DNA of 64,000 nt from Flavobacteriaceae bacterium GSB9 (GCA_022749295.1 CP062007.1:2666001-2730000); one strand, 5' to 3'; numbered from the stretch's first letter, positions 17,807-27,885 are shown. Numbers and translations: made by a program. Notes: generated from the letters alone by a model not told the origin.

Positions 17807-20800
17807 ATGAAAACAGTTAGATGTATACTGGCTTTGGTGTTATTTTTTGTTGTAGGTGCGTGTGCAACTTATAAGCCGCAGTATGCCAATGAATATCATG
17901 ATGATGTTACTTTTCCTAATAAAGAGGTAGATAAAACATTTTATTTAATTGGGGATGCAGGTTTGTCGCCTTCCGGGGGTATGTCTAAAGCCTTAAAAGC
18001 TTTCAATAAACATATTATTGGAACTTCAAAAGAAGAGGATTATGTTCTTTTTTTGGGAGATAACGTTTACCCTTCTGGTTTGCCCAAAAAGGATGATAAG
18101 AACAGGGTAACCGCCGAAAATGGATTGCATGCCCAGATAAATGCCGTCAAAAATTTTAAAGGCGAGGTTCTTTTCATTCCGGGAAATCATGATTGGTATG
18201 CCAATGGGTTAAAGGGGTTAAAACGGCAAGAAGAATACATAGAAGATGCTTTGGGGAAAAACACGTTTCAACCAGAAAATGGTTGTCCGCTTGAAAGCAT
18301 TGATATTGGTGAAACCATACAATTAATTATTATCGATACGCAGTGGTATCTTGAAAATTGGAACCACCACCCAGCGATAAACGACAAGTGTGAGATAAAA
18401 ACGAGAGAACGTTTTTTGCAGGAAGTAGAGGGTGAGTTAAAAAAAGCTCAAAATAAAACCATTGTGTTTGCTATGCATCACCCTATGTATACAAATGGTA
18501 TCCACGGCGGAAACTATGCGATTAATAAACATCTTTACCCGTTACAAAAAAAAATACCAATGCCTGGCATCGCCTCGTTGGTGGCTCAAATACGAACGCA
18601 AGGCGGAGTATCTCCGCAGGATAGGTATAACGAGCGCTATCAAGAGCTAATGAGCCGATTGGAAACTATGGCTATCGATTCCAAAAACCTTGTGTTTGTT
18701 TCTGGACATGAGCATACTTTACAATATATTGAGGGGGAAGGTGTAAAGCAAATTGTTGCAGGGTCTGGTGCCAAAGAATCTTCTGTTGGCTTGAAAAATA
18801 ACGGACTGTTTTCATATGGGAAACAAGGGTTTTCCGAGTTAACGGTTTTTAAGGACGGAAGCAGTTGGGCAAGGTATTTTGGAGAGGAAAATGGCGAACC
18901 CAAATTATTGTTTACAACTGAAGTTCACCCACCTAAAACATCGTATGATGTTTCAGAACTACCGGATACTTTTCCAAAAACTGTAGAAGTCTCCATTTAT
19001 TCAAAGGAAGAAACCGATGTTTCAGGTTTTTTTAAATCTGTTTGGGGCGATCACTATCGCGATGTTTACAGCACAAAAATAAAGGCGAAAGTTGCTACTT
19101 TGGATACGCTTTTTGGTGGCTTGGAAATTGTTAGAAAAGGAGGTGGGCATCAAACACGTTCGTTGCGGTTAAAAACAAAAGATGGCCATGAACTCAACAT
19201 GAGAGCCTTGAGAAAGAGTGCCACACAATACTTGCAAACTGTACTTTTTAAGGATACTTACGTGCAAGACGAGTTTGAAAAAACAGCGGTAGAAGAACTT
19301 ATTTTGGATTTTTACACAGCAGCCCATCCTTATGCGTTTATGGTTGTTCCAGAGTTGTCTGATGCCGTAAGTGTAATGCACACCAATCCGAATCTGTTTT
19401 TTATACCTAAGCATAAACATTTGGGCGATTTCAATGAAGAATATGGTGGCGAACTTTATATGGTTGAAGAACGTCCCGAAAAAAGTTATGCTAAACAAAA
19501 AACTTTTGGTTATGCTAACGATATTGAGAGTACACATGATATTATTGAAAAAATAAGAGAAGATGAAGAACATAAAATTGAAGAAAATGCCTTTATAAAG
19601 GCGCGTTTGTTCGATATGCTTATAGGCGATTGGGACAGACATCAAGACCAATGGCGTTGGGCACAGTTTGATATGGATAACGGTGACCATTTTTATAGAC
19701 CGATTCCGCGCGATAGAGATCAGGTGTTCTCTAATTTTGATGGAGCATTGCTTGATGTGATGCGCATTATTTCTGGTTCAACAAAGCAACTTCAAGTTTA
19801 CGACGAGACCCTCAAGAATATAAATTGGATGAACAGTGCAGGTATTAAATTAGACCGCATTTTAGTTCAAAAATCAGAAAAAGACACCTGGGTTGAACAA
19901 GCAAAATTTATTCAAGAACACCTTACAGATGCCGTTATAGATAAAGCTTTTTTAAAGGTTCCTAAAGCAGTTCAAGACAAAACATTAAGCCAGGTAAAAG
20001 AAAAGCTTAAGGGAAGGCGGGACAATCTTCGGGATATTGCCGAACGATATTACAATCATTTAAATAAATTGGTGATTTTAACGGGCACCGATAAAGACGA
20101 CTATTTTGAAATAACACGAAAGAATAATGACGAAACCCATGTGAAAATCACTCGTATAATTGATGGCGAAAAGGATAAGGTTATTGTAGATCGAACCTTT
20201 AATAAAGGAATTACTAAAGAAATATGGGTTTATGGGCTCGACGATAAGGATGTGTTTGAGGTTAAAGGTAAAACGAACAAGTATATTTTTATGAGGCTCA
20301 TTGGTGGACAGGATAACGACTCGTACATCATAAGAAATGGTAAACGTATTAGGGTTTACGACCATAAGAGCAAAAAAAATACGATTAAGGAAAATAAGGG
20401 TGCACGAATAAGATTAACGGATATTTACGGGTTAAACCTATTCGATTTTAATAAAAACATTACAAAAACTAGCTTAATTACTCCTGCGATTGGTTTTAAT
20501 CCTGATGATGGATTTTTAGTGGGATTATCTTATGCTTTAACAACTAAAGGGTTTCAGCGTAACCCTTTTTCGAGGCAACATAAATTTAAAGGTGGGTATT
20601 ATTTCGCTACTGGAGGATTTTCCCTTGATTACAATGGGGAGTTTGCTAATGTTTTTGGTGATTGGAACTTGCATGTTGGCAGCCAGTTTACTTCCGAAAA
20701 CTACACTAATAATTTTTTTGGATATGGAAACGAAACGAAAAACAATGATGGTGAACTCGGTTTGGATTTCAATCGTGTTAAAACAGGTGTTTACGCATTA

Positions 20801-21511
20801 AATGCAGGCGTTTTTAAAAAAGGCGATTTTGGTAGCAACTATGGTGTTAGGGCTGTTTTTGAAGGAATAGAAATAGAAGACACCGAAAATCGTTTTATAG
20901 CTGATTTTGTACCAATAAGTAATTCCAATTTTTACAAACGACGTTTTTTTGGAGGCCTCGAAGCCCAGTTTGATTATCAAAGTTACGACGATAAAATAAA
21001 CCCGAAAAGAGGGATGGTTTTTAATTTTCAAATTGGAGGTAAAACCGAGTTTAAGGAAACAAAAAACACCTATGGTTACCTAAATTCCAGTATTGGCTTC
21101 TATAATGCGTTAACCACAAATAAAAAATTGGTTTTAAAATCCGATTTGCGAACCCAATGGCGAATGGGAGACGATTTGCTGTTTTACCAAGCGGCCAATA
21201 TAGGTGGCGATAATGGCCTCCGCGGTTATAGAACCGAACGTTTTACTGGTAAAAATGCATTGGTTGGTAGTACCGATTTGCGGTACAGTTTCCCATCTTT
21301 TAAAACGAGAACATTGCCGTTTCAAATTGGTGTTTTTGGTGGTGCCGATGTTGGGCGCGTATGGCTAAAGAATGATTTTTCTGAAAAATGGCACAACGAT
21401 TACGGTGGTGGTTTTTGGATTACAGCAGCTGAAAGTCTTTCTGGAACGTTCAACTTTTTTAATAGCGTGGAAGGTTTAAGGTTTTCTTTTGCGTTTGGTT
21501 TAAATTTTTAA
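17807..21511 (+). CDS. Lipoprotein metallophosphatase with kinase-like middle region and Omp85-type barrel
   Basis: A 1234-residue envelope protein. A lipobox (VGAC, Cys19) ends the signal sequence. Residues 45-330 form a calcineurin-like phosphatase with all metal motifs: IGDAG (Asp50), GDN (84-86), GNHD (126-129), HH in FAMHHP, and GHEH (300-303). Residues about 385-700 are unassigned but contain GDWDRHQDQW (607-616) and PRDRDQVF (635-642), reminiscent of the catalytic and metal loops of atypical kinases. From about 880 to the end lies a BamA/TamA-like barrel with GGDNGLRGY near 1135. A near-consensus -7 box TATCTTTA (17778-17785) precedes the gene. The substrate is unknown. Confidence 0.8.
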   Translation: MKTVRCILALVLFFVVGACATYKPQYANEYHDDVTFPNKEVDKTFYLIGDAGLSPSGGMSKALKAFNKHIIGTSKEEDYVLFLGDNVYPSGLPKKDDKNRVTAENGLHAQINAVKNFKGEVLFIPGNHDWYANGLKGLKRQEEYIEDALGKNTFQPENGCPLESIDIGETIQLIIIDTQWYLENWNHHPAINDKCEIKTRERFLQEVEGELKKAQNKTIVFAMHHPMYTNGIHGGNYAINKHLYPLQKKIPMPGIASLVAQIRTQGGVSPQDRYNERYQELMSRLETMAIDSKNLVFVSGHEHTLQYIEGEGVKQIVAGSGAKESSVGLKNNGLFSYGKQGFSELTVFKDGSSWARYFGEENGEPKLLFTTEVHPPKTSYDVSELPDTFPKTVEVSIYSKEETDVSGFFKSVWGDHYRDVYSTKIKAKVATLDTLFGGLEIVRKGGGHQTRSLRLKTKDGHELNMRALRKSATQYLQTVLFKDTYVQDEFEKTAVEELILDFYTAAHPYAFMVVPELSDAVSVMHTNPNLFFIPKHKHLGDFNEEYGGELYMVEERPEKSYAKQKTFGYANDIESTHDIIEKIREDEEHKIEENAFIKARLFDMLIGDWDRHQDQWRWAQFDMDNGDHFYRPIPRDRDQVFSNFDGALLDVMRIISGSTKQLQVYDETLKNINWMNSAGIKLDRILVQKSEKDTWVEQAKFIQEHLTDAVIDKAFLKVPKAVQDKTLSQVKEKLKGRRDNLRDIAERYYNHLNKLVILTGTDKDDYFEITRKNNDETHVKITRIIDGEKDKVIVDRTFNKGITKEIWVYGLDDKDVFEVKGKTNKYIFMRLIGGQDNDSYIIRNGKRIRVYDHKSKKNTIKENKGARIRLTDIYGLNLFDFNKNITKTSLITPAIGFNPDDGFLVGLSYALTTKGFQRNPFSRQHKFKGGYYFATGGFSLDYNGEFANVFGDWNLHVGSQFTSENYTNNFFGYGNETKNNDGELGLDFNRVKTGVYALNAGVFKKGDFGSNYGVRAVFEGIEIEDTENRFIADFVPISNSNFYKRRFFGGLEAQFDYQSYDDKINPKRGMVFNFQIGGKTEFKETKNTYGYLNSSIGFYNALTTNKKLVLKSDLRTQWRMGDDLLFYQAANIGGDNGLRGYRTERFTGKNALVGSTDLRYSFPSFKTRTLPFQIGVFGGADVGRVWLKNDFSEKWHNDYGGGFWITAAESLSGTFNFFNSVEGLRFSFAFGLNF

Positions 21512-22306
21512 GCTAAAAGTGTATAAATTCCCGCCTTCACTTTTGTTTCTTTCATCGGTAATGTAAACACTTTTATTGTTCTTAAAGCAAACCCCTTCTT
21601 TTTGCGAATCGTGTTTAAATTCAAGTTCTTTTATGTGACCTTTAAAAAACGAATCCGATTCAAAGTTCGTTATTTTCCATAGTTTGTCGTGGTTTAAAAG
21701 CACAACGGTTTTGCCATCGTCACTAATATCGGCCGAAGTTATTTTGTGATGTTTCCCTTCAAGGTTAAAGTCAGCGATCAATTCAGCTGTATGTTCTCCA
21801 ACCGTATTAGGCACTTTTAATAAAATGCTCGTTTTGTTCTCTTTGCTAAAAATGTAAAAGTTGTCGTTAAAAAGAAAAAAGGCTTCAAAATCTTCTGTAT
21901 TTACACCCTTAGGAAGCCTAAATCCTATAGTTTTGGCTGTGGAATTATTTGTTTCAAAATCCGATACTTTATAAATTGTAAAATGTTTCCTTTTTTTATT
22001 GTTGTTTCCAAAATCGCCAATGTAAAGATGACCTTCGTGGTCTGATGTTAAATCTTCCCAATCAATATTTACGGCATTTTTAATATTTATGGTTTTTATT
22101 AAATTACCCCGCTTATTAAAGCCGTAAATAGTGCTTTCGTTTCCGGCATCTTCAATCGTCCAGAGTAAATCGGAATTCGTAATGGTTTCAACCGCCGAAG
22201 CTTCTTTTAATTGGCTTGGTAAATTTGCAACTACGTTTAGTTTTCCTGTATTACACGAACTTAACATAAATAAAACATACCATATTTTCGGAATCTGATA
22301 AACCAT
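21500..22306 (-). CDS. Beta-propeller-like lipoprotein
   Basis: A 268-residue protein with a short hydrophobic N-terminus ending in a lipobox (LSSC, Cys18). Repeated beta-strand-like units follow, with phrases such as WTIEDAGNES, DWEDLTSD and LYIGDFGNN. This is typical of six-bladed propeller proteins distantly related to phytase-like or SdiA-regulated proteins. No enzyme activity is evident. Its 3' end overlaps the phosphatase-barrel gene by 12 bases in a convergent arrangement. Confidence 0.7.
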   Translation of the reverse strand: MVYQIPKIWYVLFMLSSCNTGKLNVVANLPSQLKEASAVETITNSDLLWTIEDAGNESTIYGFNKRGNLIKTINIKNAVNIDWEDLTSDHEGHLYIGDFGNNNKKRKHFTIYKVSDFETNNSTAKTIGFRLPKGVNTEDFEAFFLFNDNFYIFSKENKTSILLKVPNTVGEHTAELIADFNLEGKHHKITSADISDDGKTVVLLNHDKLWKITNFESDSFFKGHIKELEFKHDSQKEGVCFKNNKSVYITDERNKSEGGNLYTFSLKI

Positions 22307-22438
22307 GAATCTAAATTTTAAACCAAAGTACTCACTTTACAATGTAATGTGAAATTAAAATTCTTAAACTATTTTTAAAAGATGATTAAAAAGCTTTAAT
22401 AATTTAATAGCTTTATACTCATAAAAATTGAGTTATAG

Positions 22439-23308
22439 ATGACCACAGTTGATGATTTATTGAATTTGCTGATATTAGAAAAAGTGACCGAAAGCGAGTT
22501 TAACGGGGTAAGCAAAACTGTAGGGAGCCCAATAGTTTTCGGTGGTCAGGTATTGGCACAGGCTATTAACGCAGCAAGCAGGACCATTACCAATAAAAGG
22601 ATTCTCCATTCCATGCATGCTTATTTTTTGGAACCGGGCGATTTAAACCAGCCAATCACTTATAACGTTAGCAAGGTTCGTGATGGCGGTAGTTTTTCAG
22701 TTCGTCGGGTAACAGCGCATCAAAAAGACAATACAATTTTTATTTTATCGGCCTCTTTCCATAAAAAAGAAGAAGGCTATAACCATCAAATAGACATAAA
22801 AAAAGGCTTAAAGCAGCCAGAAGAACTTTTGAGTTGGACCGATATTTTACATCAATTTGGTGATTTTTTACCAAAAAGCCTGAAATCGTTTTTTGAGATA
22901 GACCGTCCCGTGGAGTTTAAACCAACAGAAATTCCTAATCCATTAGAGCAAATAGATTTGCCACCATTTACCGATGTATGGTTTAAGTTAAAAGGCGATG
23001 TAAGTGGTTTGGATTTGGCTAAAAAACAGCAAATACTAACCTATATTTCAGATTATAATATTTTGGTGTCGGCATTAAACCCACATGCCAGTCAGGCTAA
23101 CTGGGGCAACACCCAAACCGCCAGTTTAGACCACTCGATGTGGTATTTTAGAGATTTTAATTTTGATGATTGGCTATTGTTTTCCATGGAATCGCCAAGT
23201 ACATCAAATGCGCGAGGTTTTGCAAGAGGAAACATTTTTACTCGGGAGGGTAAACTAATTGCTTCGGTAGCACAAGAAGGTCTTATGCGGCCAAAGAATA
23301 AAAAATGA
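22439..23308 (+). CDS. tesB: Acyl-CoA thioesterase II (TesB-like)
   Basis: A 289-residue double-hotdog thioesterase that releases free fatty acid from acyl-CoA. The N-terminal hotdog shows FGGQVLAQAI and LHSMHAYFLEPGD. The C-terminal one has SLDHSMWYFRDF with the catalytic Asp, and ASVAQEGLMR with the catalytic Gln. Length agrees with E. coli TesB (286). It is first in a compact operon; the next gene begins within its last four bases. Confidence 0.93.
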   Translation: MTTVDDLLNLLILEKVTESEFNGVSKTVGSPIVFGGQVLAQAINAASRTITNKRILHSMHAYFLEPGDLNQPITYNVSKVRDGGSFSVRRVTAHQKDNTIFILSASFHKKEEGYNHQIDIKKGLKQPEELLSWTDILHQFGDFLPKSLKSFFEIDRPVEFKPTEIPNPLEQIDLPPFTDVWFKLKGDVSGLDLAKKQQILTYISDYNILVSALNPHASQANWGNTQTASLDHSMWYFRDFNFDDWLLFSMESPSTSNARGFARGNIFTREGKLIASVAQEGLMRPKNKK

Positions 23309-23997
23309 AGACTAAAGTATGTTTAAAAATGGGGCATAGAGGTGCATTGGCATATATTGCAGAAAACACCATTCCGTCGATAGAAAAAGCATTAAGTTTC
23401 AATGTTGACGGAATTGAAATTGATGTACATCTGTGTGCCTCTGGCGAATTAGTTGTATTTCACGATTTTACTCTAGATCGTGTAACCAACGGTACTGGTG
23501 AAGTAAGAAAACATACGCTATCTGAGTTAAAACAACTACGTGTAATGGAGGAGTTTGAGATACCTACTTTACAGGAAGTCTTAAATCTCATTGATAAAAA
23601 ATGTTTGTTAAATATTGAATTGAAAGGGCGTGGTACCGCAGCTAAAACCTGTGAGGTTATAGAGGCCTATACAAGAGAAAAAGGCTGGAGTTATAGTGAT
23701 TTTATTGTGTCCAGTTTCCAGCATCACGAGTTGGAACATGTTTATAAAATCAATAAGAAAATTCCGCTAGGGATTTTAACTAAGGCGAGTGTAGCTGAAG
23801 CTATCGAATTTGCAGAAACCATAAACACTAAAATTATCCATCCTAATTTTGCATTGTTAACACGCGAGAACGTAAAAAAAGCGCAGCAAGATGGCTATAT
23901 AATTAATACATGGACAGTTAACGATTCAGAAACCATTGCCCGAATGAAAGATTATGGTGTTGATGGTATTATCTCAGATTTTCCCGATAGACTATGA
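23305..23997 (+). CDS. Glycerophosphodiester phosphodiesterase (UgpQ type)
   Basis: A 230-residue TIM-barrel enzyme with the GDPD signature: GHRGALAYIAENT near residues 10-22, DGIEIDVHL, and FHDFTLDR supplying the second catalytic His. It splits glycerophosphodiesters into glycerol-3-phosphate and an alcohol. No signal peptide is seen, so it acts in the cytosol like UgpQ. Four-base overlaps with both neighbours show translational coupling in a lipid-related operon with tesB. Confidence 0.92.
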   Translation: MKTKVCLKMGHRGALAYIAENTIPSIEKALSFNVDGIEIDVHLCASGELVVFHDFTLDRVTNGTGEVRKHTLSELKQLRVMEEFEIPTLQEVLNLIDKKCLLNIELKGRGTAAKTCEVIEAYTREKGWSYSDFIVSSFQHHELEHVYKINKKIPLGILTKASVAEAIEFAETINTKIIHPNFALLTRENVKKAQQDGYIINTWTVNDSETIARMKDYGVDGIISDFPDRL

Positions 23998-25202
23998 ATC
24001 AAAAAGACGTTGTGGTAATTGGAGGTGGGGCTGCTGGTTTTTTCGCAGCCATTAACGTGGCTGAACAAAACCCAGATTTAAGCGTAGCTATTTTAGAGCG
24101 TGGAAAAGAAGGCTTGGCCAAGGTTAAAATTTCTGGTGGTGGGCGTTGTAATGTAACGCATGCCGAGTTTATTCCGCAGGAGCTGGTTCAGAATTATCCG
24201 CGTGGCGAAAAGGAATTGCTGGGACCCTTCCATCAATTTATGACGGGCGATACTATTGAATGGTTTGAAAAACGTGGCGTAGCATTGAAAATTGAAGAAG
24301 ATGGTAGAATGTTTCCTGTCTCAAATTCTTCGCAAACCATTATCGATTGCTTTTTAAATGAAGCCAAAAAACATCATGTGGAAGTGTTTTATAGCCATTC
24401 GGTAAAATCGATAACGCAACCCAATGGTAGTTTTAAAATAGAAACCAACCAAACCTCGTTTTCCGCAGAAAAGGTATTGTTGGCCACGGGTAGTAATCCA
24501 AAAATTTGGCGTCTTTTAGAAGAGTTGGGCCATACTATCTCGCTACCAGTGCCTTCGCTTTTCACTTTTAATATAAATGATAGACGTATTGCCGATATTC
24601 CTGGGGTTGTAGCCCAAAACGTTGAGGTTAAAGTTTTAGAAACCAATTTATATAGCGAAGGGCCTTTGCTCATTACCCATTGGGGTATGAGTGCGCCTTC
24701 TATTTTAAAACTTTCGGCCTTTGGTGCGTTGGAATTAGCCAAACGAAATTACAAGTTTCAAATAGAAATCAATTTTATTAGGCATTCTTTTGATGATTGT
24801 TTGAGTATTTTAAAAATAAAAAAACAGGAATTGGCTAAAAAAACGGTTTATAAATCTACACAGTTCAATTTGCCCAAACGGTTGTGGCATCAGTTGGTTT
24901 TAGCTTCAAAAATAGATGTCGAGACACGATGGGCAGACCTAAACAAAACGCATTTAGAAGATTTGACCAGTCAGCTTACTTCAGCTGTTTTTAATGTAAA
25001 CGGTAAAAGTACGTTTAAGGAAGAGTTTGTAACGGCAGGAGGAGTAAACTTAAAAGAGGTGAATTTTAAAACGTTTGAGAGCAAAGTGGTTAAAAATCTA
25101 TACTTTGCTGGTGAAGTCCTAAATATTGACGCGGTTACTGGCGGATTCAATTTTCAAAATGCATGGACGGGTGCTTTCATTGCTGCTAAAAATATGGTGT
25201 AA
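23994..25202 (+). CDS. HI0933/BaiN-like flavoprotein
   Basis: A 402-residue FAD-binding protein. It has the dinucleotide motif VVIGGGAAGFFAAI at the N-terminus, the family phrase KISGGGRCNVTH, and a C-terminal FAD motif LYFAGEVLNIDAVTGGFNFQ. These mark the HI0933/BaiN family, for which a general reductase role is assumed but the natural substrate is mostly unknown. It overlaps the GDPD gene by four bases and is followed two bases later by the DUF1697 gene. Confidence 0.88.
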   Translation: MNQKDVVVIGGGAAGFFAAINVAEQNPDLSVAILERGKEGLAKVKISGGGRCNVTHAEFIPQELVQNYPRGEKELLGPFHQFMTGDTIEWFEKRGVALKIEEDGRMFPVSNSSQTIIDCFLNEAKKHHVEVFYSHSVKSITQPNGSFKIETNQTSFSAEKVLLATGSNPKIWRLLEELGHTISLPVPSLFTFNINDRRIADIPGVVAQNVEVKVLETNLYSEGPLLITHWGMSAPSILKLSAFGALELAKRNYKFQIEINFIRHSFDDCLSILKIKKQELAKKTVYKSTQFNLPKRLWHQLVLASKIDVETRWADLNKTHLEDLTSQLTSAVFNVNGKSTFKEEFVTAGGVNLKEVNFKTFESKVVKNLYFAGEVLNIDAVTGGFNFQNAWTGAFIAAKNMV

Positions 25203-25204
25203 AA

Positions 25205-25741
25205 ATGGATACTTTTATTGCACTGCTAAGAGGTATAAACGTAAGCGGACAAAAGAAAGTCCCGATGGCCAATTTACGTCAATTATTCACAGAAACTGGT
25301 TTCGAAAAGGTTAAAACCTATATTCAAAGTGGAAATGTTGTTTTTCAATCTGCTGAAGACGATGTCCAAAAAATAGAAAGGAAAATCCAAAAAGCGATAA
25401 AAGATTCTTTTGATTTCGAGGTGCCTGTTTTGGTGAAGACACCAAGCCAACTTCAGCAAATATTCAAAGCCTGTCCTTTTGCACAGGAAAAGAAAGAAAA
25501 TAGTTATTTTGTTATGCTTTATTCGATACCTGAAAAAGAATTGGTCGATAGATTAAAGGAAATAAGTTACCCTAACGAAACGTTTTCAATAACCGAAAAC
25601 TGTGTTTATTTTTACTGTTCAACGGGTTACGGACAGGCGAAAATGAATAATAATTTTTTCGAACGGAAACTAAAAGTTACGGCTACGGCCAGAAACAATA
25701 AAACGATGGTTAAGTTAATAGCAATGCTAGCAGAAAGTTAA
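25205..25741 (+). CDS. DUF1697 family protein
   Basis: A 178-residue soluble protein. The N-terminal phrase ALLRGINVSGQKKVPMANLR and the following TYIQSGNVVF are the hallmarks of DUF1697, a widespread family without an established function. It is the last gene of the tesB operon; a new promoter lies 20 bases after its stop. Confidence 0.88.
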   Translation: MDTFIALLRGINVSGQKKVPMANLRQLFTETGFEKVKTYIQSGNVVFQSAEDDVQKIERKIQKAIKDSFDFEVPVLVKTPSQLQQIFKACPFAQEKKENSYFVMLYSIPEKELVDRLKEISYPNETFSITENCVYFYCSTGYGQAKMNNNFFERKLKVTATARNNKTMVKLIAMLAES

Positions 25742-25760
25742 AAAAGCCATCGGGAATCAC

Positions 25761-25768
25761 TATTTTTG
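25761..25768 (+). promoter_or_regulatory. -7 box candidate for the mevalonate decarboxylase gene
   Basis: TATTTTTG matches TAnnTTTG and ends 25 bases before the ATG at 25794. Confidence 0.5.
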
Positions 25769-25793
25769 CTAAAATTGGTACTAAAACCTAATC

Positions 25794-26876
25794 ATGACAG
25801 AGCGTAATTTTATTCCTGAACCCTATTCAAAAACAGTTGATTCTGGTGTTTTTCAATGGTCATCGCCCAGCAATATTGCCTTAGTAAAATATTGGGGAAA
25901 GAAGAAAAACCAAATCCCAGAAAACCCATCTATAAGTTTTACGCTAGATTATTGTAAAACAATAACGAAACTAAGCTTTTCTAAAAAAGAGAGCCACGAC
26001 AATTTTTCATTCGACGTGTTTTTAGATGGTGAAAAAAAAGACAGTTTTAAGCCAAAAATCAGTACGTTTTTTGAACGTATAGAACCCTATTTGCCATTTT
26101 TAAAACAGTATTATTTTAAGATTGAAACAGAAAATACCTTTCCGCATAGTTCGGGGATTGCCTCCTCGGCCTCGGGAATGAGTGCTTTAGCCTTGTGTTT
26201 AATGAGTGTTGAAAATACTTTGAGTGATGGTGTTTCCGAAGCGTTTTTTACAAAAAAAGCATCATTTTTGGCTCGATTGGGCTCTGGAAGTGCTTGCCGC
26301 AGTATTGAAGGTGAGTTAGTAGTTTGGGGGACGCATAATTTGGTGGAAGGTAGCAGCGACCTCTTTGGTTTAAAATACCCTTGTCAAGTACACGACAATT
26401 TTAAAAATTATCAGGATACGATTTTATTGGTTGATAAAGGCGAAAAACAAGTGAGCAGTACGGTAGGGCATAATTTAATGCACGGTCACCCATTTGCCGA
26501 AAAACGTTTTGAGCAGGCTGAAAATAATATTTCAGAAATAAAAAATATTCTTGAGCGTGGTGATTTGGATGCGTTTATTGCATTAGTAGAAAGCGAAGCC
26601 TTAACCCTGCATGCCATGATGATGACTAGTATGCCATACTTTATTTTAATGAAACCCAATACCCTTCAAATTATAAATAAAATCTGGACGTTTCGAGAAA
26701 ATACAGGTTCAAAGGTTTGTTTTACGTTGGATGCAGGCGCCAATGTGCATGTGCTGTACCCGGAAAAAGAAGCTGCTCATGTTTTGAAATTCATTAAGAA
26801 TGAATTAGTTGTGTATTGTCAAAATGGTCATTATATTTGCGACGTTGTTGGTTTGGGAGCCAAAAACATTTTATAA
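25794..26876 (+). CDS. mvaD: Diphosphomevalonate decarboxylase
   Basis: A 360-residue GHMP-fold enzyme that makes isopentenyl diphosphate from diphosphomevalonate. Diagnostic blocks are SNIALVKYWGK near residue 21, the nucleotide loop SSGIASSASGMSALAL, and GSGSACRSIEGELVVWG. Flavobacteria make isoprenoids through mevalonate, and the next gene is another GHMP kinase of the pathway. It has its own -7 box. Confidence 0.93.
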   Translation: MTERNFIPEPYSKTVDSGVFQWSSPSNIALVKYWGKKKNQIPENPSISFTLDYCKTITKLSFSKKESHDNFSFDVFLDGEKKDSFKPKISTFFERIEPYLPFLKQYYFKIETENTFPHSSGIASSASGMSALALCLMSVENTLSDGVSEAFFTKKASFLARLGSGSACRSIEGELVVWGTHNLVEGSSDLFGLKYPCQVHDNFKNYQDTILLVDKGEKQVSSTVGHNLMHGHPFAEKRFEQAENNISEIKNILERGDLDAFIALVESEALTLHAMMMTSMPYFILMKPNTLQIINKIWTFRENTGSKVCFTLDAGANVHVLYPEKEAAHVLKFIKNELVVYCQNGHYICDVVGLGAKNIL

Positions 26877-26901
26877 ACACAATTTTTGTTTAAAAAAATT
26901 G

Positions 26902-26909
26902 TATATTTG
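26902..26909 (+). promoter_or_regulatory. -7 box candidate for the mevalonate kinase gene
   Basis: TATATTTG matches TAnnTTTG and ends 32 bases before the ATG at 26942. A TTTTTG lies only 13 bases upstream, closer than usual for a -33 box. Confidence 0.5.
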
Positions 26910-26941
26910 TTAAACAAGGCGTTCTTAAACCGAAGAACATT

Positions 26942-27871
26942 ATGAAAGGACCTCTATTTTATTCTAAGATTTTACTTTTTGGTGAGTATGGCATTATCAA
27001 AGATTCCAAAGGTCTGTCTATTCCTTACAGTTTTTACAACGGTGCTTTAAAAAATGACGGCAATACTTCTGTGAATGCCTTAAAATCTAACGAGAGTTTA
27101 AAACGCTTTGCTTCATATTTAGAAAAAATCGAAAGTGATTTGGTGCGTTTTGATATGGATAAGTTATCCGAAGATGTTAATGCGGGAATGTATTTCGATT
27201 CCTCTATTCCACAAGGCTATGGTGTAGGAAGTAGCGGTGCTTTGGTTGCGGCCATTTATGATAAGTACGCTTTCGATAAAATAACGGTACTTGAAAATCT
27301 AACACGCGAGAAGCTACTAAAATTAAAGTCGATTTTTTCGGCTATGGAATCTTTTTTCCACGGAAAATCATCGGGTCTTGATCCTTTAAACAGTTATTTG
27401 AGCATTCCTATACTTATTAACTCGAAAGATAATATTGAAGCAACCGGGATTCCTGCACAGCAACCAGAAGGCAAAGGTGCCGTATTCTTAATTGATAGTG
27501 GCATAATAGGGGAAACAGCTCCTATGGTAAGTCTTTTTATGGAAAATATGAAGCAGGAAGGTTTCAGAAATATGCTTAAAACCCAATTTATCAAGCATAC
27601 CGATGCTTGTGTGGACGACTTTCTTAAAGGAAATATTAAATCCTTGTTTAAAAATACCAAACAGCTTTCTAAAGTGGTGCTTAATCACTTTAAACCAATG
27701 ATACCGCAGCAGTTTCACGATCTTTGGAAAAAGGGTATCGATACCAACGCCTATTACTTAAAACTATGTGGTTCTGGTGGCGGAGGCTATATTTTAGGCT
27801 TTACTGAAGATTTTGAAAAAGCCAAAAAAGCCCTCGGAGCATACAAACTCGAGGTCGTTTATAACTTCTAA
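26942..27871 (+). CDS. Mevalonate kinase-like GHMP kinase
   Basis: A 309-residue GHMP kinase. The opening SKILLFGEYGIIKDSKGLSI, the ATP loop PQGYGVGSSGAL (about residues 80-91) and the HGKSSGLDPLNSY block carrying the catalytic Asp are typical of mevalonate kinase. A glycine-rich block LCGSGGGGYILGF closes the fold. Mevalonate kinase is the best call; phosphomevalonate kinase is less likely because the DP..S block is that of mevalonate kinases. Confidence 0.85.
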   Translation: MKGPLFYSKILLFGEYGIIKDSKGLSIPYSFYNGALKNDGNTSVNALKSNESLKRFASYLEKIESDLVRFDMDKLSEDVNAGMYFDSSIPQGYGVGSSGALVAAIYDKYAFDKITVLENLTREKLLKLKSIFSAMESFFHGKSSGLDPLNSYLSIPILINSKDNIEATGIPAQQPEGKGAVFLIDSGIIGETAPMVSLFMENMKQEGFRNMLKTQFIKHTDACVDDFLKGNIKSLFKNTKQLSKVVLNHFKPMIPQQFHDLWKKGIDTNAYYLKLCGSGGGGYILGFTEDFEKAKKALGAYKLEVVYNF

Positions 27872-27885
27872 CACTGTATTTTTCT

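Noticed and set aside
19169-19690. A 173-codon antisense frame in the phosphatase-barrel gene
   Set aside because: No recognisable domain; the plus-strand protein is continuous through the region.
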